Shown: one piece after another, positions 15,399 to 24,698 of the stretch
Layout of the letters: the number at the start of each line of letters is the position of its first letter
Position numbering within the stretch: position 1 is the first letter of the stretch
Assembly (NCBI GenBank): GCA_038124645.1
Contig: JAYPCI010000009.1
Location: 1 to 44,829, forward strand
Length of the DNA stretch: 44,829 nucleotides
Source: JAYPCI01 sp038124645
Lineage (GTDB): Bacteria; Pseudomonadota; Alphaproteobacteria; Pelagibacterales; Pelagibacteraceae
Reading direction: 5' to 3'
Notes under the pieces: generated by a model
What the model saw: the letters and a program-made list of their open reading frames with translations, nothing else
What the model was told of the DNA's origin: nothing
The model's database searches: none
Program-made: the position numbers and the translations under genes

Positions 15399-17183
15399 AT
15401 GTCCAAACAGAATGATATTGAGGATTTTAAAATTGCAATAACGTCTACGGCAAAGTCAATTTCAGAAAATCAAAAATTACAAATTAAATTTGGTAGTAAT
15501 GAAAAAGCAAGTTTAGATAATCTAAATATACCAAACATATCAGACATTTTTGATAAAAAAAAATTGAAGAGTGTAAGAGCATTAACAGATTCCCAGGCTT
15601 TGAGAATGAAATATTCTGATGTCGAAATTTTTAATAAATATAAACCCAATGGCAATTTGTCTTCAAAATTATATGATCTGTCTGAAAGAATGAGGTGTGA
15701 AAAATTAGGATCTGATTATTACTTTGGTATTGAGCAAAATCTAAAAAATTTTTACAATTCTGAAAATACTAATCCATTAAATGAAAAAATAGACTATAAA
15801 ATAGAGGAACTTTTTGAAGATATTTTAAAGGATAAAATTTTTGGAATAGATCAAAAAAAAAATAACAATAAAATTGATAAAAAACTCAAAAGTTTAAGTT
15901 CTGAAATAAATCAGAAACTAAAAGGAAAGAGCCTAAACTATAATGATCAAACAAAATTTAATCACTTAATCTCTGACTTATTAAATAGTTTAGAACTAGG
16001 TGAGGAGCCAACTGATGAATTAAATGAAAGCAGTGAGGACAATAAGAATGATTCTAATCAAAATAATGAACAAAAAGATGATCAAAAAAAGAAGCAAAGT
16101 TCTCAAGATAAGCAAATAGAAGCAACACTCCCTGATTTTCAGTTGCAAGGAGATGAGATGAAAAGTGAAAATTTAGACGCACAAAATGAGGAGTTTCAGG
16201 ACTCTCCTAACAGAAGAGCAACAAAAAATTTGAAAGGCAACGATCAAAACTACAAAGTATTTACTACAAAATTTGATGAAATTGTAAAAGCAAATGATCT
16301 AGAAAATGAAATAGAATTAAGTCGATTAAGAAAAAATTTAGATCAACAGCAACAACATTTAAAAAATTTTATTTCTAAGTTAGCAAATAAACTGCAAAGA
16401 AAACTTTTGGCACTTCAAAATCGATCGTGGAAGTTTGACCTTGATGAAGGTATTCTGGATACTTCAAAATTAAGTAGAGTTATCGTAGATCCGCTTAACT
16501 CATTATCTTTCAAAAAAGAAAAGGATACTAAGTTTAAAGATACGGTTGTTACTTTGTTAATTGATAATTCTGGCTCTATGCGTGGTAAACCAATTACGGT
16601 AGCTGCTATCTGCGCAGATATACTAGCTAAAACTTTAGAAAGATGCTCAGTCAAAGTTGAAATACTCGGTTTCACAACTAAAAATTGGAAAGGTGGAAAA
16701 AGTAGAGAAGAATGGACAGCACAAAACAAACCTATGAACCCTGGTAGATTAAACGATCTTAGACATATAATTTATAAATCTGCTGACGTGAATTGGCGAC
16801 AAGCAAAAAAAAATCTTGGATTAATGCTTAAAGAGGGAATTCTTAAAGAAAATATAGATGGTGAAGCTTTAAATTGGGCTTACAAAAGATTGACGACAAG
16901 AAAAGAGGAAAGAAAAATTTTATTAGTTATATCAGATGGTGCTCCAGTAGATGACTCTACTTTATCTGCAAACTTTAGTAATTATTTAGAAAACAACTTA
17001 AGAAAAACAATCAAGAGCATTGAGAATGATACTAAAATTGAATTATTAGCAATCGGAATTGGTCATGACGTTTCTAGATACTATGCAAAAGCGATAAAAA
17101 TTTCTGATGTGAACGATCTAGGTGATACAATTGTAAATCAATTATCAGACTTATTTACAAGTGAGAAAATAACATTTCACTAA
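15399..17183 (+). CDS. cobT: CobT-type VWA-domain partner of CobS
   Basis: 594 aa. The N-terminal helical domain (about 1-195) is followed by an acidic, low-complexity linker rich in N, D, E, K and Q (about 198-285), then the conserved LQNRSWKFDLDEGILD region and a C-terminal von Willebrand A domain. The MIDAS motif is D389-x-S391-x-S393 (LIDNSGSM), with VISDGAPVDDSTL as a later metal-site loop. In the cobalt chelatase CobT binds CobS hexamers and presents the substrate. All key VWA residues are intact, so it should be functional. It converges on the VUT-family gene, 6 bp away, with no terminator visible. Confidence 0.93.
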   Translation: MSKQNDIEDFKIAITSTAKSISENQKLQIKFGSNEKASLDNLNIPNISDIFDKKKLKSVRALTDSQALRMKYSDVEIFNKYKPNGNLSSKLYDLSERMRCEKLGSDYYFGIEQNLKNFYNSENTNPLNEKIDYKIEELFEDILKDKIFGIDQKKNNNKIDKKLKSLSSEINQKLKGKSLNYNDQTKFNHLISDLLNSLELGEEPTDELNESSEDNKNDSNQNNEQKDDQKKKQSSQDKQIEATLPDFQLQGDEMKSENLDAQNEEFQDSPNRRATKNLKGNDQNYKVFTTKFDEIVKANDLENEIELSRLRKNLDQQQQHLKNFISKLANKLQRKLLALQNRSWKFDLDEGILDTSKLSRVIVDPLNSLSFKKEKDTKFKDTVVTLLIDNSGSMRGKPITVAAICADILAKTLERCSVKVEILGFTTKNWKGGKSREEWTAQNKPMNPGRLNDLRHIIYKSADVNWRQAKKNLGLMLKEGILKENIDGEALNWAYKRLTTRKEERKILLVISDGAPVDDSTLSANFSNYLENNLRKTIKSIENDTKIELLAIGIGHDVSRYYAKAIKISDVNDLGDTIVNQLSDLFTSEKITFH

Positions 17184-17189
17184 TATATT

Positions 17190-17741
17190 TTATTTTAAAT
17201 ATTTTAAATAAAAAAACCTAAAAGGTAATAAAAGAAAAAAAATCATTATAAACTTAATCATAAAATCCCCAATAGCTAGACTCAACCAATTCATTTCTGT
17301 TGCATAAAATGCAATAAAGAAAAACAATAATGTATCAAGAATGGAGGCAAAAAAAGATGACACTGAGGGTGCAACATACCATTTATATTTTCCAATTCTA
17401 ATCTTATGAAAAATTTCTATATCCAGAAGCTGAGCTAAACAAAATGCTGAGATAGAGGCAATTGAAATTCTTATAGAAATAATATCTTCAAAATTGGTGG
17501 ATATAAATAGTGATAAAAAAAGACCTGTGATGACACCTATTAGGACAATTTTGTGAGCAGCAGTTTTACCAAAAATTAAATTTGTAAAATCAGTTATTAA
17601 AAAAGTGATTGGGTAAGTAAAAGCACCATAAGTTAATATTTGATTTAAATTAAGGTAATTTACTGGAAATTGAACTAAGTAATTAGATACGATAATCGTT
17701 GCTGCCATAGATAATGACAAACATAGCAGAGCTAAATTCAT
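17190..17741 (-). CDS. VUT-family (probable queuosine precursor) transporter
   Basis: 183 aa, about six hydrophobic segments. It has the family signature TYGAFTYPITFLITDFTN near residues 37-54, followed by GKTAAHKIV, and a C-terminal pattern around VSSFFASILDTLLFF. Proteins of this family (YhhQ, formerly DUF165) import queuosine precursors such as preQ0/preQ1 or queuine for tRNA modification, though the substrate here is inferred from family only. It is slightly shorter than many members but not visibly truncated. It lies 10 nt after rpmB on the same strand and is probably co-transcribed with it. Confidence 0.83.
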   Translation of the reverse strand: MNLALLCLSLSMAATIIVSNYLVQFPVNYLNLNQILTYGAFTYPITFLITDFTNLIFGKTAAHKIVLIGVITGLFLSLFISTNFEDIISIRISIASISAFCLAQLLDIEIFHKIRIGKYKWYVAPSVSSFFASILDTLLFFFIAFYATEMNWLSLAIGDFMIKFIMIFFLLLPFRFFYLKYLK

Positions 17742-17751
17742 AATTTAGATT

Positions 17752-18033
17752 TTATGCTGATTTAGAGAATATTAATTTTTTTAATTTTTTTACTCTTGGC
17801 GATAAATGATTGCTCTTGGCAGATTTTAAAAACTTGTCTAATCCACCCTTAAAATCTACTGTTCTTACAGCATTCGTAGTAACATTTAATCGGATATTTT
17901 TATTTAATAAATCACTTTTAAAGTTGATCTTTTTCAAATTTGGCAGAAACCTTCTTTTAGTTTTATTGTTCGCGTGGCTGACTTTATGCCCTTTTAGCGG
18001 TAAAATTCCAGTAAGTTCACATTTCTTTGTCAT
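17752..18033 (-). CDS. rpmB: 50S ribosomal protein L28
   Basis: 93 aa. The N-terminus MTKKCELTGILPLKGHKVSHANNKTKRRFLPNL, in outline, has the L28 pattern of a C-x(2)-TG start, the GH-x-VSHAN block and the RRF-x-PNL end of the conserved core. The C-terminal extension (KSAKSNHLSPRVKKLKKLI) is the usual alphaproteobacterial form. Only one zinc-type cysteine is visible, so it is the non-zinc version. The gene is divergent from the tauE-type exporter (86 bp apart) and precedes the VUT transporter. Confidence 0.95.
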   Translation of the reverse strand: MTKKCELTGILPLKGHKVSHANNKTKRRFLPNLKKINFKSDLLNKNIRLNVTTNAVRTVDFKGGLDKFLKSAKSNHLSPRVKKLKKLIFSKSA

Positions 18034-18085
18034 GGAAATAGCATATAGAACTACTTTTTGAAATAATCAAGGTTTATCTCTTTAA

Positions 18086-18114
18086 TTGACAATAAAAAAA
18101 CGAGGTATTATGTA
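18086..18114 (+). promoter_or_regulatory. Sigma-70-type promoter of the TauE/SafE gene
   Basis: TTGACA at 18086-18091 is a perfect -35 hexamer, a 17-bp spacer follows, and TATGTA at 18109-18114 is a -10-like hexamer. The transcription start is expected about 7 nt past the -10, at or within a base or two of the ATG at 18120, so the mRNA would have essentially no leader. The start-site position is inferred. Confidence 0.6.
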
Positions 18115-18119
18115 CCGTT

Positions 18120-19196
18120 ATGGAATTTTTTTTACCAATAGCAGAAGTTAAAATTAATATCTTAATGGTATTAGTTGCCAGTTTCTTTGTTGGTTTTCTC
18201 TCAGGACTGTTTGGTATTGGCGGTGGCTTCTTAATGACTCCACTTTTAATTTTCTTTGGTATTCCACCAGTATATGCAGTGGCTAACGAGGCTAACAATA
18301 TACTTGGCAGTTCTATTTCAGGATCTCTTACACATTGGTTTAGAAAAACACTAGATTACAAAATAGGTCTGTTCATTGTCTTAGGCGGTTTTTTAGGAAT
18401 TGTAATCGGAATTTTAATTTTTGAACAATTAAGTCAATTAGGAAAAATCAATACTGTTATTTCACTCCTCTATGTTTATTTGTTGCTTATAATCGGTTCT
18501 GCAATGTTTACTCAGGGTGCTACTGAAATCAATAACAGTAAAAGACAAGTAATGATTAAAAGGAAATTGCATTTACACTTTTGGATACATGGTCTACCGT
18601 TCAGAACCAGATTTCATAAATCTCAACTTTATGCGAGCGCCTTATCACCAATTATTTTAGGAATTTTTACTGGAGTTATTTCTGCAATTATGGGTGTTGG
18701 AGGAGCCTTTATCATGGTGCCGGTGATGATTTACATTTTAGGCATGCCAACTAAATTGGTTCCGGGTACATCGTTATTCGTAACAGTTTTTATTACGGCT
18801 GCTGTTGTGATTGCTCACGCAGTAAAATTTCAATCTATTGATATAACTCTTGTTTTAATTCTTATCACGGGTTCTATTTTTGGAATACATCTTGGTCATA
18901 AAGCATCGACAAAATTAAATACATCAGAATATAAAACGCTTTTGGCTATCTTGCTATTAACTGTCGGTATTCTTATGGGTGTACAAACTTTTGTTATGGA
19001 CTTTACAAGTATTGAAAGTATTTTAGATAATCAAGTACAGATTAACAAGTTAGGTGAGATAGTTTTAAGTCTCTTTAATAAATCTAATTTCCTTTATGTT
19101 TGCGCCTCAATTTTATCAGTAATTATAATTGGAATATTATTTTCAGCACTAAGAGAGTACGTTCATAATTTAAGAGCTGGAAAAACTAAGAATTAA
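18120..19196 (+). CDS. TauE/SafE-family sulfite/organosulfonate exporter-like permease
   Basis: 358 aa, polytopic, about eight to nine membrane segments. Two inverted-repeat halves each contain the family glycine motif: FLSGLFGIGGGFLMTPLLIFFG (about 24-45, in outline) and ISAIMGVGGAFIMVPVMIYILG (about 189-210). Between them is a soluble loop (about 130-165). Such permeases move sulfite, sulfoacetate or related small anions; the substrate cannot be fixed here. The first ATG at 18120 is preferred over M16 because the LPIAEVKINI lead-in is conserved in relatives. The 3' end overlaps the convergent pyrD by 11 nt. Confidence 0.88.
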   Translation: MEFFLPIAEVKINILMVLVASFFVGFLSGLFGIGGGFLMTPLLIFFGIPPVYAVANEANNILGSSISGSLTHWFRKTLDYKIGLFIVLGGFLGIVIGILIFEQLSQLGKINTVISLLYVYLLLIIGSAMFTQGATEINNSKRQVMIKRKLHLHFWIHGLPFRTRFHKSQLYASALSPIILGIFTGVISAIMGVGGAFIMVPVMIYILGMPTKLVPGTSLFVTVFITAAVVIAHAVKFQSIDITLVLILITGSIFGIHLGHKASTKLNTSEYKTLLAILLLTVGILMGVQTFVMDFTSIESILDNQVQINKLGEIVLSLFNKSNFLYVCASILSVIIIGILFSALREYVHNLRAGKTKN

Positions 19197-20226
19197 TTCC
19201 AATTGCTTTAGAAATATTGTCAATTTTTTCTTTTCTTAGTATTTGTATCAATTCTTCTTTTATTTTTTTAACAATATTAGGCCCTTGGTAAACCATGCTA
19301 GTGTATAGTTGAACTAAACTTGCGCCATATGAAATTTTTTCAAAAGCGGACTCTCCAGAGTCGATGCCACCTACCCCAATAATTTTAAACCTGCCCTTAG
19401 ATAATTTATAAAAATCTCTAATCATTTTCGAAGAGATATCTCTCAATGGCAATCCAGATAATCCTCCTTTTTCAATTTTATTTTTGCTCATTAGCTGTGT
19501 ACGGTTTTGATCAGTAGTATTGGTAAGAATTACTACTTCAATTTTATTATCCAAAAGAACTTTGAGAATTTTATCATATGAACTTTCTTCTGTATCTGGT
19601 GATAATTTAATTGCTAAGGGCACTTGTTTATTTAATTTAATTTTTTTAATTTGCACAATCAGTTCTTGGAGTAGTTCTTGATTATGAAAATCTCTTAAAT
19701 TTTCTGTATTTGGTGATGAAATATTAATAGTTATATAATTCGCTAGATCGTAAAATGAACTATAACATTTTAAAAAATCAGTTATTTTATCTTTAGTGTT
19801 TTTATTGGGACCAATATTTATACCAAGAACATTATTAGGAGGATTTTTTTTTATCCGCTGCTTGATAGTGTCCATTCCTTGATTGTTAAAACCTAAGCGA
19901 TTTATTAAAGCTTTATCTTCTTCTAACCTAAAAATTCTTGGTTTTGGATTACCTAGTTGTATTTGTGGTGTGATCGTCCCAACTTCTACAAAACCAAAAC
20001 CAAATTTGAAAAGAGAATTATAAACTTCAGCATTTTTATCGAAGCCAGCTGCTAAGCCAATTGGGTTACTAAATTGTTGACCAAAGACATTGTTTTGAAG
20101 CATTTCTTCATCCTGAACACTAAAAAAATACTCAGGAACAAAATTAAATTTTAATGATTGAATCGCCAAGTCATGTGCTACTTCCGGGTCAAGATTGAAA
20201 ATAAAAGGTTTTATAAATGAATACAT
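19186..20226 (-). CDS. pyrD: Dihydroorotate dehydrogenase (quinone), class 2
   Basis: 346 aa, standard class 2 size. It oxidises dihydroorotate to orotate in pyrimidine synthesis, using FMN and a membrane quinone. The N-terminal helical extension (FNLDPEVAHDLAIQSLKF) is the membrane-association region of class 2 enzymes. NPIGLAAGFDKNAEVYN, VEVGTITP, NRLGFNNQGMD, ITINISSPNT with the catalytic-base serine, and IKLSPDT follow, then GVGGIDSGESAFEKI for FMN phosphate. It is 10 nt downstream of lysS, so they share a transcript, and its end overlaps the convergent permease gene. Confidence 0.96.
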   Translation of the reverse strand: MYSFIKPFIFNLDPEVAHDLAIQSLKFNFVPEYFFSVQDEEMLQNNVFGQQFSNPIGLAAGFDKNAEVYNSLFKFGFGFVEVGTITPQIQLGNPKPRIFRLEEDKALINRLGFNNQGMDTIKQRIKKNPPNNVLGINIGPNKNTKDKITDFLKCYSSFYDLANYITINISSPNTENLRDFHNQELLQELIVQIKKIKLNKQVPLAIKLSPDTEESSYDKILKVLLDNKIEVVILTNTTDQNRTQLMSKNKIEKGGLSGLPLRDISSKMIRDFYKLSKGRFKIIGVGGIDSGESAFEKISYGASLVQLYTSMVYQGPNIVKKIKEELIQILRKEKIDNISKAIGINS

Positions 20227-20236
20227 TTATCTTTAT

Positions 20237-21799
20237 TTATTTAATTTTTTGATTTATTAATTCTACCGTTTCTTTAACTCCAAAAAAACTAACAAAGTAA
20301 CCCATTCGTGGTCCATCAGTTTCACCAAAAACTACTTCATAAATTAGTTTAAACCAGTCTCTGAGATTTTCTTTATATCCAGACTCTTTTCCGACAGAAT
20401 ATATTTGTGTTTGAATATCCTCAGGTTCTGTATTTTGGTTAATTTTACTTAACTGGTTTACTAAATTTTGCAGGGCAGTCTTTTCTTTTTCATTAGGTTT
20501 TTTAAAATTCTTTTTAGGTTCAACTTTATCTTTGAAATAGTTAATTGCAAATTGAGTTAAGCCATCTAAAATTTTATAATTTTCAGGCTTAATATCAGGA
20601 TGAAATCTATTGATAAATTTCCAAAGAATATCTCGGCTGTCAGCTTGGCTGGAACCAACAATATTAAGCAACATAGAAAATGGCATTACTACTTTTTCTT
20701 TTGGCGGTTGACCATTATGAATATGCCAAACAGGATTTAATAGTTGCTGTTCTAAATTCTGTACAGAAAATTTTTCAATAAAAGTTAAATATTCATCTAC
20801 GGTTTTTGGGACCACTTCAGCATATAATTTTTTAGCTCTTTTTGGATTTTGATACATATAAAGAGTTAAACTTTCAGGTGAGGCGTATCTTAACCATTGT
20901 TCAATCGTCACACCATTTCCTTTTGACTTAGAAATTTTTTCACCATTTTCATCTAAAAATAACTCATAAGCAAATCCACTTGGTGGTTTTTTTCCTAATA
21001 TTTTACATATCTTTGAAGAAATAATTGCACTCTCTGTTAAATCTTTACCGTACATTTCAAAGTCCACATCAAAAGTAAACCATCGCATTGCCCAATCCAC
21101 TTTCCATTGCAACTTACATGCACCATCTAAAATATTTGTCTCAAGTTTGTTACCGTTATTATCAAAAATAATTCTGTTTTTATTTTTGTTAATTTCAACC
21201 GGTTTAATTTCTAAGACTTTTCCTGTTTCTGGACAAATAGGTAAAAATGGACAGTACGTTTTTCTTCTTTCAGCTCTCAAAGTAGGTAAAATAATTTCCA
21301 TAATTTGTTCATATTTTTCTAAAACTCTTGTTAACGAATTATTAAACTTGCCAGTTTGATAATGCTCTGTGGAACTTTTAAAATTATATTTAAATTTAAA
21401 TTTATCTAAGAAACTTTTTAACATTTCATTATTATGTTCACCAAAACTTGAAAACTTATTAAATGGATCTGGAATATTAGTTAGGGGTTTGCCCAGGTTT
21501 GCATCTAAAATATTTGAATTAGGTATATTTTCAGGGACCTTTCTTAAACCATCCATATCATCGGAAAAAGTTATAAGATCGCAATCAATTGCATTAAAAC
21601 TTTTTATCGCATTAATCATCATGGTTGTTCTAGCAACTTCTCCAAAAGTGCCAATGTGCGGTAACCCGCTAGGTCCATAACCTGTTTGAAAAATTATTTT
21701 ATTTTTTTTTTTAATGAGGTCTGCTCTTTCTTTAAGCAGTTTTCTCCCTTCAACAAAAGGCCATGCTGAGGTTTTTTGAATTATGTTATTATCAATCAT
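20237..21799 (-). CDS. lysS: Lysine--tRNA ligase, class I
   Basis: 520 aa. This is the class I enzyme found in archaea, alphaproteobacteria and a few other bacteria, not the class II LysS of Escherichia coli. The HIGH-type signature is PHIGTFGE (H48 on), and the KMSKS-type signature KISKSKGNG lies near residues 285-295. The zinc-site-like CPFLPICPETG and the C-terminal anticodon-binding helices are present. It is transcribed away from trkH, with a TATAAT hexamer at 21822-21827 on the minus strand as a likely -10, and is followed by pyrD. The class I type supports an alphaproteobacterial host. Confidence 0.95.
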   Translation of the reverse strand: MIDNNIIQKTSAWPFVEGRKLLKERADLIKKKNKIIFQTGYGPSGLPHIGTFGEVARTTMMINAIKSFNAIDCDLITFSDDMDGLRKVPENIPNSNILDANLGKPLTNIPDPFNKFSSFGEHNNEMLKSFLDKFKFKYNFKSSTEHYQTGKFNNSLTRVLEKYEQIMEIILPTLRAERRKTYCPFLPICPETGKVLEIKPVEINKNKNRIIFDNNGNKLETNILDGACKLQWKVDWAMRWFTFDVDFEMYGKDLTESAIISSKICKILGKKPPSGFAYELFLDENGEKISKSKGNGVTIEQWLRYASPESLTLYMYQNPKRAKKLYAEVVPKTVDEYLTFIEKFSVQNLEQQLLNPVWHIHNGQPPKEKVVMPFSMLLNIVGSSQADSRDILWKFINRFHPDIKPENYKILDGLTQFAINYFKDKVEPKKNFKKPNEKEKTALQNLVNQLSKINQNTEPEDIQTQIYSVGKESGYKENLRDWFKLIYEVVFGETDGPRMGYFVSFFGVKETVELINQKIK

Positions 21800-21893
21800 A
21801 AATAACTGCTATTAAATTAATATTATAAAATACACCCTTTTTCTATATAAGATAACTTGTTGAAATTGATTATTTAATTAATAATGTTGACTC

Positions 21894-23342
21894 ATGACAT
21901 CCTATAAAACAATTTTTTTTATTTTAGGTATTCTTATTACAATTTTGGGGTTTTCTATGCTCATTCCCTACTCGCTGCAAATTATTTTTAATGAGTCCAA
22001 TCATAGTTTTTTGACTTCATCTGTAATAACGATTGTTGCTGGAATATTAATGATTCTGACAAATATAGATGAAGACCATAAATTAAATTTACAACAGACT
22101 TTTTTGTTATCTACCTTATCCTGGTTAATGATTGCAGTTTTTGGCTCCTTACCATTTATTTTTTCTAATTTAGGATTTAGTTTTACCCATTCTTTTTTTG
22201 AGAGCATGTCTGGTATTACAACAACGGGTTCAACCGTTATTTCGGATTTAGATAACACTGACAAAAGCATCCTGCTTTGGAGAGCTATTTTGCAATGGCT
22301 GGGTGGAATAGGAATAATTGTTATGGCTATAACGATTCTTCCTCTGTTAAAAGTTGGCGGGATGCAATTTTTCAAAATGGATAACACACATAGTGCAGAA
22401 AAAATTTTACCCAGAACTATTCATATTGCATCTTCAATAATTACAATTTACCTAATTTTAACGATTGCTTGTGGTCTTTTATATTGGTTTTTTGGCATGA
22501 GTATATTTGATAGCATAGCTCATTCATTCACCACTATAGCAACAGGAGGTTTTTCAACACACAATCAATCAATTGGTTTTTTTGAAAGCTCTCAAATAGA
22601 AATAGTTGCAACAATTTTTATCCTATTGGGTAGTCTACCATTCATTGCTTATTTAAAATTTTTGAAAGGAGATAGAAAAATTTTCTTAAATGACGTGCAA
22701 ATAAAAGGTTTGTTCTTTTTACTTTTTTTATCTATTGCAATTATGTTTATATATCTTATGGTTCAATCAACTGAAATATCAATCATTAACAAGCTAAGAG
22801 TAGCATCTTTTAATGTTGTATCTATTTTATCAGGTACAGGTTATGTGACTGATGACTTCAGTGTTTGGGGTAAATTTCCTTTAATCTTTTTTCTAATCCT
22901 AATGTTCATTGGGGGTTGTGCTGGTTCAACTACATGCGGCTTAAAGATTTTTAGAATTCAGCTTCTATTAATTTATATTAAAAACAATATCTTAAAATAT
23001 GCTTATCCAAACAGAGTTATGTTAGTTAAATATAATAATCAAACTATCACTGATAATTTTTTAACTTCTGTTGTTACATTTATCTTTGCATTTATTTTCT
23101 TATTTATTTTTATCAGTACTTTGCTTTCTGTTATTGGTTTAGATTTTGTTACAGCAATTTCAGGTGCCGCAACCTCTATTTCAAATGTTGGACCGGGTTT
23201 AGGAGATTTGATAGGTCCTGATGGAAATTTTTCAAATCTCCCCGATGCTGCATTGTGGATTATATCTGCTGGTATGTTGCTTGGAAGGTTAGAGCTTTTT
23301 GCAGTTTTAATTTTATTATTTCCATCTTTTTGGAGAGGATAA
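21894..23342 (+). CDS. trkH: TrkH-family potassium uptake protein
   Basis: 482 aa, full length. It is the ion-translocating subunit of a Trk/Ktr-type K+ system in the inner membrane. Four membrane-pore-membrane repeats are recognisable from their P-loop filter motifs: SGITTTGSTV, IATGGFSTHN, LSGTGYVTDD and ISNVGPGLGD. Hydrophobic segments are spread over the whole length. The regulatory NAD-binding partner TrkA is not in the window. It starts a plus-strand run with the AmpG-type permease, which begins 3 nt after its stop, although no functional link between them is obvious. Confidence 0.93.
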   Translation: MTSYKTIFFILGILITILGFSMLIPYSLQIIFNESNHSFLTSSVITIVAGILMILTNIDEDHKLNLQQTFLLSTLSWLMIAVFGSLPFIFSNLGFSFTHSFFESMSGITTTGSTVISDLDNTDKSILLWRAILQWLGGIGIIVMAITILPLLKVGGMQFFKMDNTHSAEKILPRTIHIASSIITIYLILTIACGLLYWFFGMSIFDSIAHSFTTIATGGFSTHNQSIGFFESSQIEIVATIFILLGSLPFIAYLKFLKGDRKIFLNDVQIKGLFFLLFLSIAIMFIYLMVQSTEISIINKLRVASFNVVSILSGTGYVTDDFSVWGKFPLIFFLILMFIGGCAGSTTCGLKIFRIQLLLIYIKNNILKYAYPNRVMLVKYNNQTITDNFLTSVVTFIFAFIFLFIFISTLLSVIGLDFVTAISGAATSISNVGPGLGDLIGPDGNFSNLPDAALWIISAGMLLGRLELFAVLILLFPSFWRG

Positions 23343-23345
23343 TTC

Positions 23346-24698
23346 ATGAATAAGAATTTATTAAAATTTTATTTTGAAAAAAGAATGGCAAGAATTTTTT
23401 TATTGGGTGCCATGAGTGGTTTTCCTTGGGTGTTGATTGGGAGTGCGTTAAGTCTTTGGCTAAAAGAGAATGATCTAAGCAGAAGTACTATTGGCTGGGC
23501 AGGATTAATTTTTGCTGTATATTCAATTAATTTTCTTTGGGCTCCTTTGATTGATAGATTAAGAATTCCTTTTTTAACAGAAAAAATTGGTCATAGAAAA
23601 TCATGGATTTTGCTCATGCAGTTTTCAATTTTTATTTCGTTAGTGGCTTGGAGTTTTCTTGATCCAAAGGAAAGTTTATTTGGGATTATTGCTTTTGGTC
23701 TTGTTATTGCAATTTCTTCAGCTACCCAAGACATCACTATTGATGCTTTAAGGATCGAGCAAATTAAGAAAGAAGAAGGGCGGGCAATGGCTGCTGGAGC
23801 TGCAATTGCAGTTGTTGGTTGGTGGACTGGCTATAAAATTGGTGGGTTAATTTCTCTTTTTACAGCTGAGTTTTTTCAAAGACTAGGGTATCAAAATTAT
23901 TGGCAACTTTCATTTTTAGTGCTGATTTTAATTATTCTGATTACTTCTATTTGTTTGCTGCTAATACCTGAGGAAAATAGTAGTGCTCGAGCTCTGAATC
24001 AATCAGCAGAGGACAAGAAAATATTAAACATAATTGGAGACAAAACCAAATTACAACAAATTATTGCCTGGCTGACAGGCACTGTTATAAATCCGCTCGC
24101 TAGTTTTTTTAAAAATAATACCTTGCCTATAGCGATTGGTTTAATCTCATTTATATTCCTCTTCAAAATTGGAGAAGCGTTTTTAGGCAGAATGTCCGTT
24201 ATTTTTTATAAAGAAATAGGCTTTTCAAAAACAGACATTGCTATTTATTCAAAAGGTTTGGGTTGGTTGACTACTATTAGTTTTACTTTAATCGGCGGGG
24301 TTTTTGCTATTAGATTTGGTTTACTTAAAGCGTTGTTTTTGTCTGGGATCACTATGGCATTAACAAATTTAATGTTTACTGCATTAGCTTGGGTTGGTGC
24401 TTCAAAATTATTATTTGCCTCTGCCGTATTACTGGATGATTTGGCAGCATCTTTTGCTACTGTATCTTTTGTTGCATTTATTTCTGTCCTAGTTGATAGA
24501 AATTATACTGCTACACAGTATGCCCTTTTAGCTTCTATTGGTACTGCTGGTAGAACTCTGTTTGCAGCCTCTTCAGGAGCTATGGTTGATTATTTAAATG
24601 GCAATTGGGGTTTGTTCTTTATTATTACCGCTTTAATGGTCATACCTTCTTTAGTCATATTATTTTCGATTAGAAATAAATTACATCTAAATGAGTAA
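23346..24698 (+). CDS. ampG: AmpG-type muropeptide permease (MFS)
   Basis: 450 aa, about 12 membrane segments. AmpG-family signatures are MSGFPWVLIGSALSLWLKE near the N-terminus, TIGWAGLIFAVYSINFLWAPLIDR, the GHRKSW loop, and SATQDITIDALRIEQ, which is the hallmark of AmpG rather than other major-facilitator proteins. AmpG imports GlcNAc-anhydro-MurNAc peptides released from peptidoglycan. The next gene, an NlpC/P60 peptidase with no signal peptide, overlaps its end by 8 nt and would be suited to degrade the imported peptides. AmpG was first named for control of beta-lactamase; no ampC or ampR lies here. Confidence 0.87.
   Translation: MNKNLLKFYFEKRMARIFLLGAMSGFPWVLIGSALSLWLKENDLSRSTIGWAGLIFAVYSINFLWAPLIDRLRIPFLTEKIGHRKSWILLMQFSIFISLVAWSFLDPKESLFGIIAFGLVIAISSATQDITIDALRIEQIKKEEGRAMAAGAAIAVVGWWTGYKIGGLISLFTAEFFQRLGYQNYWQLSFLVLILIILITSICLLLIPEENSSARALNQSAEDKKILNIIGDKTKLQQIIAWLTGTVINPLASFFKNNTLPIAIGLISFIFLFKIGEAFLGRMSVIFYKEIGFSKTDIAIYSKGLGWLTTISFTLIGGVFAIRFGLLKALFLSGITMALTNLMFTALAWVGASKLLFASAVLLDDLAASFATVSFVAFISVLVDRNYTATQYALLASIGTAGRTLFAASSGAMVDYLNGNWGLFFIITALMVIPSLVILFSIRNKLHLNE

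Noticed and set aside
16020..16260. Low-complexity D/E/N/Q/K-rich part of cobT considered as a tandem repeat or frameshift
   Set aside because: The frame is open on both sides, there is no periodic unit, and CobT proteins normally carry an acidic linker here.
16415..16729. 104-codon minus-strand open frame
   Set aside because: Antisense to the CobT VWA domain, which carries the intact MIDAS motif.
21147..21680. Two plus-strand open frames (70 and 103 codons)
   Set aside because: Both are antisense to lysS, which is complete and conserved through this region.
22001..22387. 128-codon minus-strand open frame
   Set aside because: Antisense to trkH over its P-loop-coding part; hydrophobic codons of a membrane protein commonly leave the reverse strand open.
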